Assembly (NCBI GenBank): GCA_903901045.1
Contig: CAIUPP010000109.1
Coordinates: 25,936 to 89,935 of the forward strand
Reading direction: 5' to 3'
DNA from: an uncultured Planctomycetota bacterium
GTDB lineage: Bacteria; Planctomycetota; Brocadiia; CAIUPP01
DNA: 64,000 nucleotides
Within the stretch, counting starts at the first letter, position 1. Each line of letters starts with the position of its first letter. Of this stretch, positions 35,240-44,502 are shown piece after piece. A program made the translations under genes and the position numbers. The notes under the pieces are model-generated. The model worked only from the letters and a program-made list of their open reading frames with translations, made no database searches and was not told the origin of the DNA.

Positions 35240-38158
35240 ATGCGAATCTTGCATGACGCTTTCCGCTCGTCGACCTTCGTCCTGTCGCTCGCGCTGTTCT
35301 TCGGACTCGTCTCGGTCGCATCGGCCGATGAGCCGTTGGTCCTGTTCGAAGCGAGCTTCGATTGCAGTATGGACGGCACGGACGCCCACGGCGTGGTCAA
35401 GCCGCTGTCGGTGGAAGGAAAAGCGGCCTATGACCAGGGGCGAACCGCCCAGGCGCTTGTCTGCGGCGGTGATGGTGCGCTCGTCAAGTTCCCTGTAGCG
35501 GGCCACATCCTCGCCAGCCAGGGCACGATCGAGATGTGGATGAGAGCCCCGGACTGGCCGAAGGAGGAGCAGGCCTATCACATCTTCTTCGAGACGGAAG
35601 GCCCCGGCCGCATCACGCTCTACAAGTTTTGGACGGGCGGCGCGCTCATTCTCTCCGGCAAGAACTATGGCGATTTCAGTTGCGCGAAATGGGAGGACTG
35701 TACCCCGATCGCCGACGGGAAATGGCATCACCTTGCCGGAACGTGGGACCACAGCCGGCTGGCGTTCTACGTGGACGGGCAGTTGAAGATGAGCGTGGAC
35801 AAGCCGATTCTGCCCGATGCGCTCGGCGAATCATTCACCGTCGGCGACGCCCCGTGGACCAAGCCGCACACCAGCCACACACTGATCCAGAACGTTAAGG
35901 TGTATCGCGTCGCGCTGCCGGCCGACCAGGTCGCCCGGCTGGCGCAAGGCAGGCCGGTGACCTTCTCCAACGAGGCTCGCCTGGACATTGAGCCCCGTCC
36001 GGCCAAAGGGGAGTGGAGGGTCAGCCTGGATGCCAGCGGTCCGCTCGGCCAGAGCGCGACCGGCAGCACGGCGGTCGTGGAAGTTATCAGCGGCGGCAAG
36101 GCCGTTGTCAGCCAGAAAATCGAGAGCTTCAAGGAAGGCATTGGCGTCGCCGTACTGCCGATTGCGAAGATTCCCGTCGGCGACGTCCTGGTCAAAGCCC
36201 GGGTTCTCGACGCCGCGGGCAAGGAGTTGGCGAGTCCGCAACTCCCGTTCAAGCGGCCTGAGGATGCGCCGTGGGCCGGCAACAAGATCGGGATGGATGA
36301 TCGGGTGCTGGCGCCGTACACACCCATGCACGTGGCCGACGGCAATGCGGTCGAGTGCTGGGGACGGAAGTACGTCCTGGGCGGCACGGGACTTCCAACT
36401 CAAATTGAGACCGCGGGGCAACCGGTGCTTGCCGCGCCGGTCAACATCAGCGTAACCACGGCCCAGGGGGATGTCGCATTCCAGAAGGTCTCGGAGAAGA
36501 TCGTCAGTTCTTCGGCCACCCGGGTGAAGGCCGTGGGATCGGCGGAATCCGCCGCGGTCACCCTGTCCATGGAAACCACCATCGAGTATGACGGCATGCT
36601 CTGGACGGATGTAACACTCACCCCGACCGCTCCGACGACGCTGACGGGTGTGACCATCCGCGTGCCTGTCCGGTCCGCGAACGCCCTGTACGTGCATCAT
36701 GCCAACGGCCACTGGCAGGATGACGGCGCGGGCAACCTGCCGGCCGATGGATATCAGTCGCTGGTGTTCCAGCCGCTCATGTGGCTCGGCGATAATGAGC
36801 GCGGACTGGCCTGGTTCACCGAATCCAACCAGACTTGGTCGAACGCCCCCGGCCAGCCGATGTATCGCATTGTGAGGACCGGCGACGCGGCGGAAATGCA
36901 GATTTACATCGTCAACCGTTCCACGCTGATCAAGACTCCTTTGAAGTTCTCGTTCGGCCTGCAAGCCACGCCCGTCCAACCCCGCCCGGCCAACGCCCGA
37001 AGCTGGCGGATGGGGGGGGCCTATGACAATATGGACGACCTGGGCATGGGCAACATTCAGATTGTGTGGGCCTATCACATGATCGCCTATGGCTATCCGC
37101 AGCCGAAAGACCCGGCGAAATTCCGCGCGATGGTGGCGGATCTCCATGCGAAAAACATCCGGGTGGTGCCCTACGTGAACCTGAACTACTTCTCCGAGGG
37201 GGCACCGGAGTTTGCGTACTACAGCCCGGACTGGATTGACCGCAGCCGGAACGTAAGCGGCGGAGACGTTGGGGAAATGGGCCACACCACGTATGGGGCT
37301 TGCCCGGGCAGCGCCGCGTGGCGCGATTTCGTTTCCTGGAAGATCGCCAAGTTTGTGGAAGAGTACCAGGTGGACGGTCTCTACGTGGACTGCTGGATGC
37401 CCTTCCAGACCTGCGACGAAGATTACGGCGGCTCCTGGCGCGATGAATTTGGCGGCCTGCACACCGTGTACCAGGTCCGGGCCTACCGCGAAATCCTCCG
37501 GCGCGTGCGCGAACTCCTCCAGGACCGCCGGCCCAACGTGCACATCATGGCCCACATGTCGCAATGCATCGTCATCCCCACGCTTTCCTTCGCCGACAGC
37601 ATGCTCGATGGCGAGCAATACCAAGGGCCCCTCTGCCCGAAGGACGATTACCTGAACGTGATCCCGTTGGACAAATGGCGGGCCGAGCATATGGGCCGCC
37701 AGTGGGGCCTCGTTCCCTTCTTCCTGTGTGAGTTCCTGCCCGCGGATCGCACCGATCTGGCGGTTGGTCGGCTAATGGGACTTCTGCTCGCGCACGATAT
37801 CACCCCCAGTCCCTTGTGGTGCAAGTCCAGCGTCGTCTTCAACGCCTGGAAAACGCTCGACAAGTTCGGCGCCGTCGACGCCGACTTCCTTCCGTACTGG
37901 ACGCCGAACGGCGTGACGACGGACAACAAAGACTTCATTGCGAGCGTCTACAAGAAGCCCGGCAAGGCGCTGCTGGTGGTTGTGAACAGCGGGAATGCCG
38001 ATGGGCAGGTGAGCATCAAAGTGGACGCGAAGCAGTTGGGCCTCGCCGCCAACGCCTCCGCCAAAGACGCGTATGATGATTCGCCGGTTCCCGTGGCGGA
38101 GCAGAGCTTCAAGCTGAGCATCCCGCGTCACGGCCACAAGCTGTTGGTGCTGCAATAA
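35240..38158 (+). CDS. Secreted LamG-domain glycoside hydrolase-like protein (copy 2)
   Basis: The 972-residue paralogue of the protein at 27321 is almost the same length and has the same domain order: signal peptide (to about 31), LamG jellyroll with GTIEMWMRAPDWP and DGKWHHLAGTWD, beta region, and a TIM-barrel region with LHAKNIRVVPYVNLNYF, VDGLYVDCW near 711 and FADSMLDGEQYQG near 787. Differences are concentrated in loops, such as the cysteine-rich CYECKENHGC of copy 1 against FQTCDEDYGG here, suggesting divergence in substrate binding. I chose ATG 35240 (GGGAGAGGAG upstream, signal peptide directly after) over the ORF start 35180. SGNH follows after 29 nt. Confidence 0.83.
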   Translation: MRILHDAFRSSTFVLSLALFFGLVSVASADEPLVLFEASFDCSMDGTDAHGVVKPLSVEGKAAYDQGRTAQALVCGGDGALVKFPVAGHILASQGTIEMWMRAPDWPKEEQAYHIFFETEGPGRITLYKFWTGGALILSGKNYGDFSCAKWEDCTPIADGKWHHLAGTWDHSRLAFYVDGQLKMSVDKPILPDALGESFTVGDAPWTKPHTSHTLIQNVKVYRVALPADQVARLAQGRPVTFSNEARLDIEPRPAKGEWRVSLDASGPLGQSATGSTAVVEVISGGKAVVSQKIESFKEGIGVAVLPIAKIPVGDVLVKARVLDAAGKELASPQLPFKRPEDAPWAGNKIGMDDRVLAPYTPMHVADGNAVECWGRKYVLGGTGLPTQIETAGQPVLAAPVNISVTTAQGDVAFQKVSEKIVSSSATRVKAVGSAESAAVTLSMETTIEYDGMLWTDVTLTPTAPTTLTGVTIRVPVRSANALYVHHANGHWQDDGAGNLPADGYQSLVFQPLMWLGDNERGLAWFTESNQTWSNAPGQPMYRIVRTGDAAEMQIYIVNRSTLIKTPLKFSFGLQATPVQPRPANARSWRMGGAYDNMDDLGMGNIQIVWAYHMIAYGYPQPKDPAKFRAMVADLHAKNIRVVPYVNLNYFSEGAPEFAYYSPDWIDRSRNVSGGDVGEMGHTTYGACPGSAAWRDFVSWKIAKFVEEYQVDGLYVDCWMPFQTCDEDYGGSWRDEFGGLHTVYQVRAYREILRRVRELLQDRRPNVHIMAHMSQCIVIPTLSFADSMLDGEQYQGPLCPKDDYLNVIPLDKWRAEHMGRQWGLVPFFLCEFLPADRTDLAVGRLMGLLLAHDITPSPLWCKSSVVFNAWKTLDKFGAVDADFLPYWTPNGVTTDNKDFIASVYKKPGKALLVVVNSGNADGQVSIKVDAKQLGLAANASAKDAYDDSPVPVAEQSFKLSIPRHGHKLLVLQ

Positions 38159-38187
38159 CAGAAGGGCGCGGCGCGATTGGCGGGCGC

Positions 38188-38958
38188 ATGGCTCCGACAG
38201 GGGGCCATGCGCTCCGTGCGCTGACGGAGAAGCACCCTGAAAGGATGAGGCGTCGGATGCTGAAGTGCGTCGAAAAGCTCAAAGCCGGCCAGCACATCAC
38301 GATCGTGGCCCTGGGGGACTCGGTTACGGAAATCACTTTCCATACCCGGGGGCATATGAATTGGGTGGGCTTGCTGTCCGAGGCGATCTTTGAGGCCTAT
38401 GGCGCCGGCGTCTGCACCATGATCAACTCCGGCAAGTGCGGCACGACGGCCTGCGACGCGCTGAAACGGCTCGACCGCGACGTGCTGCGCTTCCAGCCCG
38501 ATCTCGTGATCATCTCCTTCGGCCTGAACGACGCATACGGCGGGTTGGAAGCCCTGCCTGTCTTTCGTCAAGGAATCAGCGAACTCGTCCGGAGAATCCG
38601 GGAGCACAACGGCGCCGAAATCCTGATCCGAACGCCCAACCCGATCGTCACGGCGCACGGCCTTCCACTTCCGCCGGAGCAGCCGCAGGTGGGGAGGCCG
38701 TGGAATTCCTCCAAGCACCCGGTCAAGGAGTACGCGGCGGCTTTGCGTGAACTGGCCGGAGAACTCGCGTGTTCGGTGGTGGATCACTACTCCCTGTGGG
38801 AGAATTCGGAGCAGCCGTTCAAGCAATCGGTGGCGAACCCGCAGGGATTGTGGCCGCGAATGTCGGATGCCCTCCATCCGGGTCCGCTGGGACACCGGAT
38901 GTTCTTCCGTGAGCTCGCGCCGCTCTTCCAGGTCGCGCCTCGTTTTCCCTGGGAATAG
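38188..38958 (+). CDS. SGNH/GDSL-family hydrolase
   Basis: The 256-residue protein without a clear signal peptide has block I ALGDSVTE (catalytic Ser, near residue 44), SGKCGTTACDAL, the block III-like SFGLNDAYGG with Asn, and a C-terminal DALHPGPLGH with the Asp-His pair. It is probably an esterase acting on a sugar ester or glycan decoration. It starts 29 nt after the LamG-GH stop. The true start could be ATG 38257 (GAGG 6 nt upstream), although residues before it (LTEKHPERMRRRM) look like a family-style N-terminal helix. It mirrors the larger SGNH gene at 25256. Confidence 0.82.
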   Translation: MAPTGGHALRALTEKHPERMRRRMLKCVEKLKAGQHITIVALGDSVTEITFHTRGHMNWVGLLSEAIFEAYGAGVCTMINSGKCGTTACDALKRLDRDVLRFQPDLVIISFGLNDAYGGLEALPVFRQGISELVRRIREHNGAEILIRTPNPIVTAHGLPLPPEQPQVGRPWNSSKHPVKEYAAALRELAGELACSVVDHYSLWENSEQPFKQSVANPQGLWPRMSDALHPGPLGHRMFFRELAPLFQVAPRFPWE

Positions 38959-39059
38959 AAAGGCCGTGGGCTGCCGCTCAACGCACTTCGTCGAGCCGCG
39001 TCGACGGCTCTTTCGGCCGTGACCTCTGCGCCTCGCGGCGCTGGAATGTTGGAGCACCC

Positions 39060-40295
39060 ATGAAGAAGAAACGCTTTGCCATCGTCGGCACGTCGAACCG
39101 CGCCCTGCACATGTTCGCCCTTCCGATCTCCGGCAGCTTCAGCGTCGGCAGCGAGCTCGCCGCCCTCTGCGACCCTTCGCAGGTCCACATGGACCTGTTC
39201 AACAAGGCGCTGCCGCGGCCCGTGGCCACCTTCCGCGATTTCGATCAGATGGTTCGCGAGGTCGCGTTCGACACGCTCATCGTCGTCACGCAGGACTGTT
39301 TCCACCACGAGTACATCATCCGGGGCCTCAAGGCCGGCAAGGACGTGATCACCGAGAAGCCGATGACCATCGACGACGCCAAGGTCCGCGCCATCCTTCG
39401 CGCCGAGAAACAGACCGGGCGCAAGGTCACCGTCACGTTCAATTACCGCTTCACGCCCGCGGCGACCCTCATCCGGCAACTCCTCGCGGACGGCGCCATC
39501 GGCGAGGTGGTCACGGTGGACATGCACTGGCCTCTGGATTACCGGCACGGCGCGGACTATTTCCGCCGGTGGCACGCCCGGCGCGCCAACTCCGGCGGAC
39601 TGCAGGTCCACAAGTCCACGCACCACTTCGACGCCATCAACTGGTGGCTCCAGGATGAGCCGGTCGCCGTCACCGCGCAGGGCAGCCTGGCGTTTTACGG
39701 CAAGAACGGTCCGTTCCGCCATAAGCGCTGCCGCGGCTGCCCGCATCGCGGCAAGTGCCAGTTCTATTGGGACATCACCGCCGATAAGTACATGGCGGAC
39801 TTCTACGTCAATGCCGAGCAGGAAACCGGCTACATCCGCGATGGCTGCGTCTTCGATAACGAGATCGACATCGAAGACAACTACTCGCTCATGGTGAGCT
39901 ACAAGCGCGGCGCGCGGCTGTCGTATTCGCTTCAGGCGTGGTCGCAGTGGGAAGGGTACCGGGTGGAGTTCCAGGGCAAGAAAGGCCGGCTGGAGTACCT
40001 CGAAGTCCATGGCCCATCGGAAAAATGGGTCGAGCCGCGCCAGCGGACGATCAACCTCATGCTCAACGACGGCTCGCGCGCGTCGTTTGTCCCGCCCGAA
40101 GCGCAGGGCGGGCACAACGGCGGCGACGACCGGCTTCTCAAAATGGTCCTCGAACCGGGCCAGCCCGATCCGCTCGGACATCAGGCCGGAACGCTCGCCG
40201 CGGCGCACAGCGTCCTCATGGGCGTCGCCGCAACCCGCTCCATGCAGAATCACAACGCATGGGTGAAGATTGCCGATCTGCTGAAAGGCGCGTAA
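39060..40295 (+). CDS. Gfo/Idh/MocA-family oxidoreductase with cysteine cluster
   Basis: The 411-residue protein begins with the Rossmann fold FAIVGTSNRALHMFALP. TEKPMTIDDAK carries the conserved Lys, and STHHFDAINWWL supplies the catalytic-type His. Unusually, the C-terminal domain contains KRCRGCPHRGKCQFYW (near residue 221), with three Cys and a His in a metal-binding arrangement. TTGGAG is 7 nt before the ATG. It belongs to the plus-strand operon of cluster A. The reaction is unknown. Confidence 0.87.
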   Translation: MKKKRFAIVGTSNRALHMFALPISGSFSVGSELAALCDPSQVHMDLFNKALPRPVATFRDFDQMVREVAFDTLIVVTQDCFHHEYIIRGLKAGKDVITEKPMTIDDAKVRAILRAEKQTGRKVTVTFNYRFTPAATLIRQLLADGAIGEVVTVDMHWPLDYRHGADYFRRWHARRANSGGLQVHKSTHHFDAINWWLQDEPVAVTAQGSLAFYGKNGPFRHKRCRGCPHRGKCQFYWDITADKYMADFYVNAEQETGYIRDGCVFDNEIDIEDNYSLMVSYKRGARLSYSLQAWSQWEGYRVEFQGKKGRLEYLEVHGPSEKWVEPRQRTINLMLNDGSRASFVPPEAQGGHNGGDDRLLKMVLEPGQPDPLGHQAGTLAAAHSVLMGVAATRSMQNHNAWVKIADLLKGA

Positions 40296-40470
40296 CGTCG
40301 TCCGCTTCCTATCGGCGTGTTGCAGGAGGCTCAGGCGCGCATCGGGGAGTTCGTCGCCGCTGAACTGACGGCGTACGTGCAGAGCCCGCCGCTGAAAGGC
40401 GAAGTCACCCGCGAGCGGCTTGCGATCATGAAGGGAGCGTCCAGGTTTTTGACCAGGAAAGGCACTTGCC

Positions 40471-41277
40471 ATGGCGGCACCGACCATTCAAGACATTCTG
40501 AATTGGCTTTCGTCGCTCGCCAGAGGACATTATCCGGAAGACTGCCTCTATGAGGGCAAGCCGGAGAATGCGGCGACCGGCGTGCTCTTCTGCTGGATGG
40601 CCAACGCCGGCGCGCGCCAGGCGGCCCTGGACAGCGGCGTCAATGTGCTGGTGTCCCACGAGGCGCCGTACTACGTAACCCGGAACGTTGATCCGGGCTG
40701 TCCTCCGCCGGAGGAATGGCAGGTCAATCAGAACATCAAGCAGTACTATGCCTCCCATGGAGTGGCCATCATCCGGTCCCATCGCACGCTTGATGCCTAC
40801 TGCATCCCGCGCCTCTTTGCCGAGCATCTCGGCTTTCCGGCCCCGGCGGTGCGGGAAGGCTACGAGGGCTACGATTTCACGCTCGTGTACGATCTCCCGC
40901 GCCAGTCCTTCAGCGCCCTGACCGCGCAGCTTGGGAAAAAGATGCAGCTGGCGACGGTCCGCGCCAGCGCGTGCGATCCGGCCAAGCCCGTGAGCCGCGT
41001 CGGCATCGGCTGGGGCGGCGTGAGCCTCTCCACCAATCTGCAATACATGGAAAAGCTCAGGCGTCACGGGGTGGAGGTGGTCCTCGGCGGCGAGGTGGAT
41101 GAGTACGCGCTGGAATATTATCGCGAATCGGGAATGGAATGGATTGAACTGGGGCATTATGCCAGTGAAATCATCGGTCTGGCGGCGACCGCGACCGACC
41201 TGGCGCGGCGCTTCCCGCAATTGAAGGTGGAATGCTATCGAGACGCGGCTCGTCGCATGGCGCATTACGCGCTCTGA
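40471..41277 (+). CDS. Nif3-like dinuclear metal-centre protein (DUF34)
   Basis: The 268-residue protein resembles the NIF3/YbgI family. GVLFCWMANAGARQAAL, the metal-site histidine in VSHEAPYY, the IIRSHRTLDAY histidine and the C-terminal GGEVDEYALEY...IELGHYASE, with the Glu/His pair, are where the family binds two metal ions. Its biochemical role is uncertain even in E. coli. Its position inside a sugar-degradation operon suggests a catabolic hydrolase role here. AGGAAAGG lies about 10 nt upstream. Confidence 0.82.
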   Translation: MAAPTIQDILNWLSSLARGHYPEDCLYEGKPENAATGVLFCWMANAGARQAALDSGVNVLVSHEAPYYVTRNVDPGCPPPEEWQVNQNIKQYYASHGVAIIRSHRTLDAYCIPRLFAEHLGFPAPAVREGYEGYDFTLVYDLPRQSFSALTAQLGKKMQLATVRASACDPAKPVSRVGIGWGGVSLSTNLQYMEKLRRHGVEVVLGGEVDEYALEYYRESGMEWIELGHYASEIIGLAATATDLARRFPQLKVECYRDAARRMAHYAL

Positions 41278-41337
41278 TCCGTCGCCCGCAGCGTGGCGCG
41301 GATCAAGAACTTCGTGCTTACACAGGAGTGATGTTTC

Positions 41338-42393
41338 ATGAAGACGATGACGCCCCGGCAACGCGTGCTGGCCGCCCTTCGGCACGAGCCGACCGATCAG
41401 GTCCCCTTCACCATCTACGAGTGCAAAATCCCGCAGTGTGCCGTCGAGCGGCAATTGCGCAACGAGGGGCTCTGCATTGTCAACCGCCGCATCCCGGTCA
41501 CTCAGGTGGTCCTGCCTCACTGCGTCACCGAGTCGCTCACGTATGACGAGAGCGGCCACACCCGCACGCGCACCGTCATTCGCACCCCCTGCGGGGAATT
41601 GTCCTTCGTCACCCAGGCGGCCGGCTTCACGAGCTGGCTCATCGAACGGCTCTTCAAAGGGCCGGAGGACTACCGGCGCATCCGGTGCATGATCCGGGAT
41701 GAAGTGGTCACAGCCGCGTACGAAGGGTTTGCGGAGGCGGAGAAGTGGATGGGCCAGGACATCATCCTGCGCGCGGGCGTCGGCGGAAGCCCCCTGCATC
41801 AGATCATGATCCACTGGATGGGCGTCGAGGTCTTCTCTGAAGAGTGGATCGAGCGCCGCGACGAAATCCTCGCGCTTGAGAAGGCCCTGCGCGACAACTT
41901 GCGGAAGGTCTACCCCATCCTCGCCGCCGCGCCGATCACCCACGCCAACTTCGGCGGCAACGAAGTGCCCGAGGTCATGGGCCCGCCGCGATACCGTGAG
42001 TTCTGCCTCCCCCTTTTCGACGAGTGCGCGCAGGAGTTCCACAGGAAGGGCAAACTGCTCGGTTCGCACATGGATGGCAACAACAAAGCCTGGGCGGCGG
42101 ACGTGGCGAAATCGGGGCTGGACTACGTCGAGGCGTTCACCCCCTGGCCGGACACGGACATGACCCTGGAAGAGGCCCTCAAGGCGTGGCCGGACAAGGT
42201 GCTCTGGATCAACTTCCCCTCCTCCGTGCATCTGTCCAGCATCGACGTGATCAAGCGGACCACGCGCGAGCTGATCGAGGCGGCCGCAGGCACCCATCGC
42301 CTGATTCTCGGCATCACCGAAGACATCCCCGCCGACCGCTGGCAGGGGAACCTCCTGGCGATCTCTGAGGTGATCAACGAAATGGCCCGATGA
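41338..42393 (+). CDS. Uroporphyrinogen decarboxylase (URO-D) family protein, cluster A
   Basis: The 351-residue protein has the URO-D-type start MTPRQRVLAALRHEPTDQVP and the late GSHMDGNNKAWAADVAKSGLDYVEAF, with LGITEDIPAD near the end. This divergent branch includes corrinoid methyltransferases and many members of unknown role next to sugar genes. True HemE residues for tetrapyrrole binding are not evident and there are no other haem genes, so haem synthesis is unlikely. GGAGTGA lies upstream. It is the last gene of the plus-strand cluster A operon. Confidence 0.85.
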   Translation: MKTMTPRQRVLAALRHEPTDQVPFTIYECKIPQCAVERQLRNEGLCIVNRRIPVTQVVLPHCVTESLTYDESGHTRTRTVIRTPCGELSFVTQAAGFTSWLIERLFKGPEDYRRIRCMIRDEVVTAAYEGFAEAEKWMGQDIILRAGVGGSPLHQIMIHWMGVEVFSEEWIERRDEILALEKALRDNLRKVYPILAAAPITHANFGGNEVPEVMGPPRYREFCLPLFDECAQEFHRKGKLLGSHMDGNNKAWAADVAKSGLDYVEAFTPWPDTDMTLEEALKAWPDKVLWINFPSSVHLSSIDVIKRTTRELIEAAAGTHRLILGITEDIPADRWQGNLLAISEVINEMAR

Positions 42394-42406
42394 GAAGACG
42401 TCGCTC

Positions 42407-42844
42407 TCATGGAGACGGCTCGATCAGTTCTCCCAGGTGTTGACGATAGCGGACGGTTCCTGCGGTTTGCGGCATGAAGTTCGGATCGAGAACCCGGTTC
42501 CTAATTCCGACTCCGCGATGCGGGCGTTGCATGTGATAATGGCGCAGCCAGACGACCACAATGTGGTCCAGTTGCCGCAGCGAAAAGATCATGAAGTGGT
42601 TCAGGCGCTCATGTCCGAACTTCCCGATGAACGTCTCCACGAAGGCGTTGGCCTGGGGCGCGCCAATTGGAATCTGGTTGGGTCGCACCCCCAGGTCCTT
42701 CCAGAATTGCCTGAAGTGCAGGCTGAACTTCGTGTCATGGTCGATGATCGGCATAGCGGGCTTGACGCGGATCTCCTCCATCCACATCGACGCACAGCGT
42801 CCCTTGGCGGTCAGTCGTGCGATTAGCCGGCATCGGGCTTTCAA
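42407..42844 (-). pseudogene. Truncated IS transposase (integrase-core remnant)
   Basis: The 145 residues cover only the second half of a DDE integrase core. IIDHDTKFS carries the second Asp, and PIGAPQANAFVETFIGKFGHERL carries the Glu, followed by HYHMQRPHRG. The first Asp strand and the N-terminal DNA-binding part are missing, and no terminal repeats are seen. It is of the IS3/IS481 integrase-core class. It marks the boundary between clusters A and B and begins 13 nt after the UroD stop. Confidence 0.85.
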
Positions 42845-42926
42845 ATAGCAAGCGGCGACAACCCAAAAGTTGCCCGTAACGTTAAGAATTTCCGATTACA
42901 CGTGCGTTCCCTCCACCAGTGAAGAG

Positions 42927-42970
42927 AAGGCCGGGATCGGTAAGAAACCCACCGATTCCGGCCTTTTCGC
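42927..42970 (+). terminator. Intrinsic terminator
   Basis: AAGGCCGGGATCGGT/ACCGATTCCGGCCTT is a 15-bp stem with one mismatch, followed by TTCGCTTT. It probably ends transcription from cluster A or the remnant. The rest of 42845-43153 contains no gene that I can support. Confidence 0.65.
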
Positions 42971-43153
42971 TTTGTCCCTCAGCCTCTTTCGCGTTCCGCT
43001 CTTCCGTCAGATGTCCAGCACCGGACGCTGCCCGGACAACTGGCGTTTGTGGCGGAAACCCGTCCGGCAATCAACACCCCCACCCTCTATGCCAGTCGCC
43101 TTGTCTGGTCGTCACGCGTCCCCACGTATGCATTCATGGTGAGATTAGATAGT

Positions 43154-44437
43154 TCAGGACAGCAGGGCCGTTACCTCCTCCTTGAATCGCCGTTCAAATT
43201 CATCTGTACACCAGCAGAACGACGTGGGCTCATATCCGCCTTCCTCGAAGTGCCGCGCAAGAGGAAGATAAAGGAAACTGTCGCCGCAGTTGCCGGCGAC
43301 GGCAAGGAACTGATCAGGGATTGCGCTCTGAGCGAAGAGCTGGTACTCAACGAAGGGCTCCCCAGGCAGGAACAGAACCCGTGAGTTCCCCAACGTCAGA
43401 AGCGTGAGGGTATAGTTGAGATTCCCCGGGTACTCGATGCACGTCAAGAGCGCAGCGGCAGTGAGCTTGTCGACGCTCGTGAAGCGTTCGCCGGCACATG
43501 CGGCGCGCAACGCATCCTTGTTCAGGGGCTTGGCAGGGAACGGAAAGGAAGAGACGCGCCAATTCACGGGATCCACAGGCTCCCAGATCATGGAGTCGAG
43601 GTTGCGTCCGATGCCATCGGCCAGTCGTTTGCCGAACGTGAGCAGATTGCTCTCCAAGTCGTGGACCGATGAGTACTTTCCTGCAGTGACGTTGCCGCCT
43701 GCGCCGGTGAAGAAGGCATGGAGGCCCGCGGGGTGTTCGGCAAGCAAGCGCATAGCCTCACCGGGGGCGTCGCCGCTATACAAACGACGCCCACTGGCCA
43801 CCTGGGGATGCGTGGCATAAAAAGTCATGGACCCGAGAAGATTGGCCGCGGAGTCCCGAAACGCCACGCTCCGCAGCATCGGGTCAATGGTTCCGACCGG
43901 CGCGCGGCGAAGCTCCTCCTCTTCACACCGGCTCCACCGCATGCCCTTGACCTTGCCGTCCGGTCCAAGAATACGGCGGTTCGAGGCATAACCATTCAAG
44001 CGAGTCTCACTGTGCCCGACAGCCGCCACACTGTGCATGTTGGCCAGGCAGGTGCGCGCGGCTTCGGCGCAGCGGCCGGTTACGCTTCTCCACCACGCCC
44101 TTGGATGTGTCTCCACATGGAGAATGGCATCGAGTTCAAAATCGATAAGCGGCGCATCGTGCTGATGGACGCAGTGGAGGACCACTTGATGGGGGGCAAT
44201 CTCCACGGCCCTGGCCAGTGCGCCGACCAGCAGATCGTGCGCGCTGTTCATGAGGCCGGTGTAATCCAAACTTGCGACGACGTACCGCGTATCGTTGGCC
44301 GCCAGGACGAACCCTCGAAGCCACAGGGGGTCTCTCACGCCGGTGGCCGTCGTGTTATCGATCCCGAAGCCGATCTTCCCCCCGGCCGGAGGGGTGCAGT
44401 CCACCTTGAACGTTCCCAGTTGCAGCATGTGCATCAT
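43154..44437 (-). CDS. Neutral/alkaline ceramidase-like protein
   Basis: The 427-residue protein matches the N-terminal domain family of neutral/alkaline ceramidases. CTPPAGGKIGFG at the start, the metal-site HCVHQHDAP near 88-96, SMTFYATHPQVASG with a further His, TGAGGNVTAGKYSSV where the family has a GD/N-x-S/N motif, and LPGEPFVEY are all visible. There is no signal peptide and the long C-terminal domain is absent, unlike secreted ceramidases. This shorter branch is common in PVC bacteria beside sugar genes and its substrate is unknown. It is the last gene of the minus-strand cluster B operon, 65 nt after the UroD gene. Confidence 0.82.
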   Translation of the reverse strand: MMHMLQLGTFKVDCTPPAGGKIGFGIDNTTATGVRDPLWLRGFVLAANDTRYVVASLDYTGLMNSAHDLLVGALARAVEIAPHQVVLHCVHQHDAPLIDFELDAILHVETHPRAWWRSVTGRCAEAARTCLANMHSVAAVGHSETRLNGYASNRRILGPDGKVKGMRWSRCEEEELRRAPVGTIDPMLRSVAFRDSAANLLGSMTFYATHPQVASGRRLYSGDAPGEAMRLLAEHPAGLHAFFTGAGGNVTAGKYSSVHDLESNLLTFGKRLADGIGRNLDSMIWEPVDPVNWRVSSFPFPAKPLNKDALRAACAGERFTSVDKLTAAALLTCIEYPGNLNYTLTLLTLGNSRVLFLPGEPFVEYQLFAQSAIPDQFLAVAGNCGDSFLYLPLARHFEEGGYEPTSFCWCTDEFERRFKEEVTALLS

Positions 44438-44502
44438 CTTTCGTTCGCAGTAACGGCTTATTCAGTTGCGGGGCCGGCTGAAAGACCAACCGAAATGTCG
44501 GA

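Noticed and set aside
40317-40553. 78-residue ORF between the oxidoreductase and the Nif3-like gene
   Set aside because: The first 44 codons read plausibly (LQEAQARIGEFVAAELTAYV), but it overlaps the well-supported Nif3-like start, and I recognise no homologue. It could be a gene remnant.
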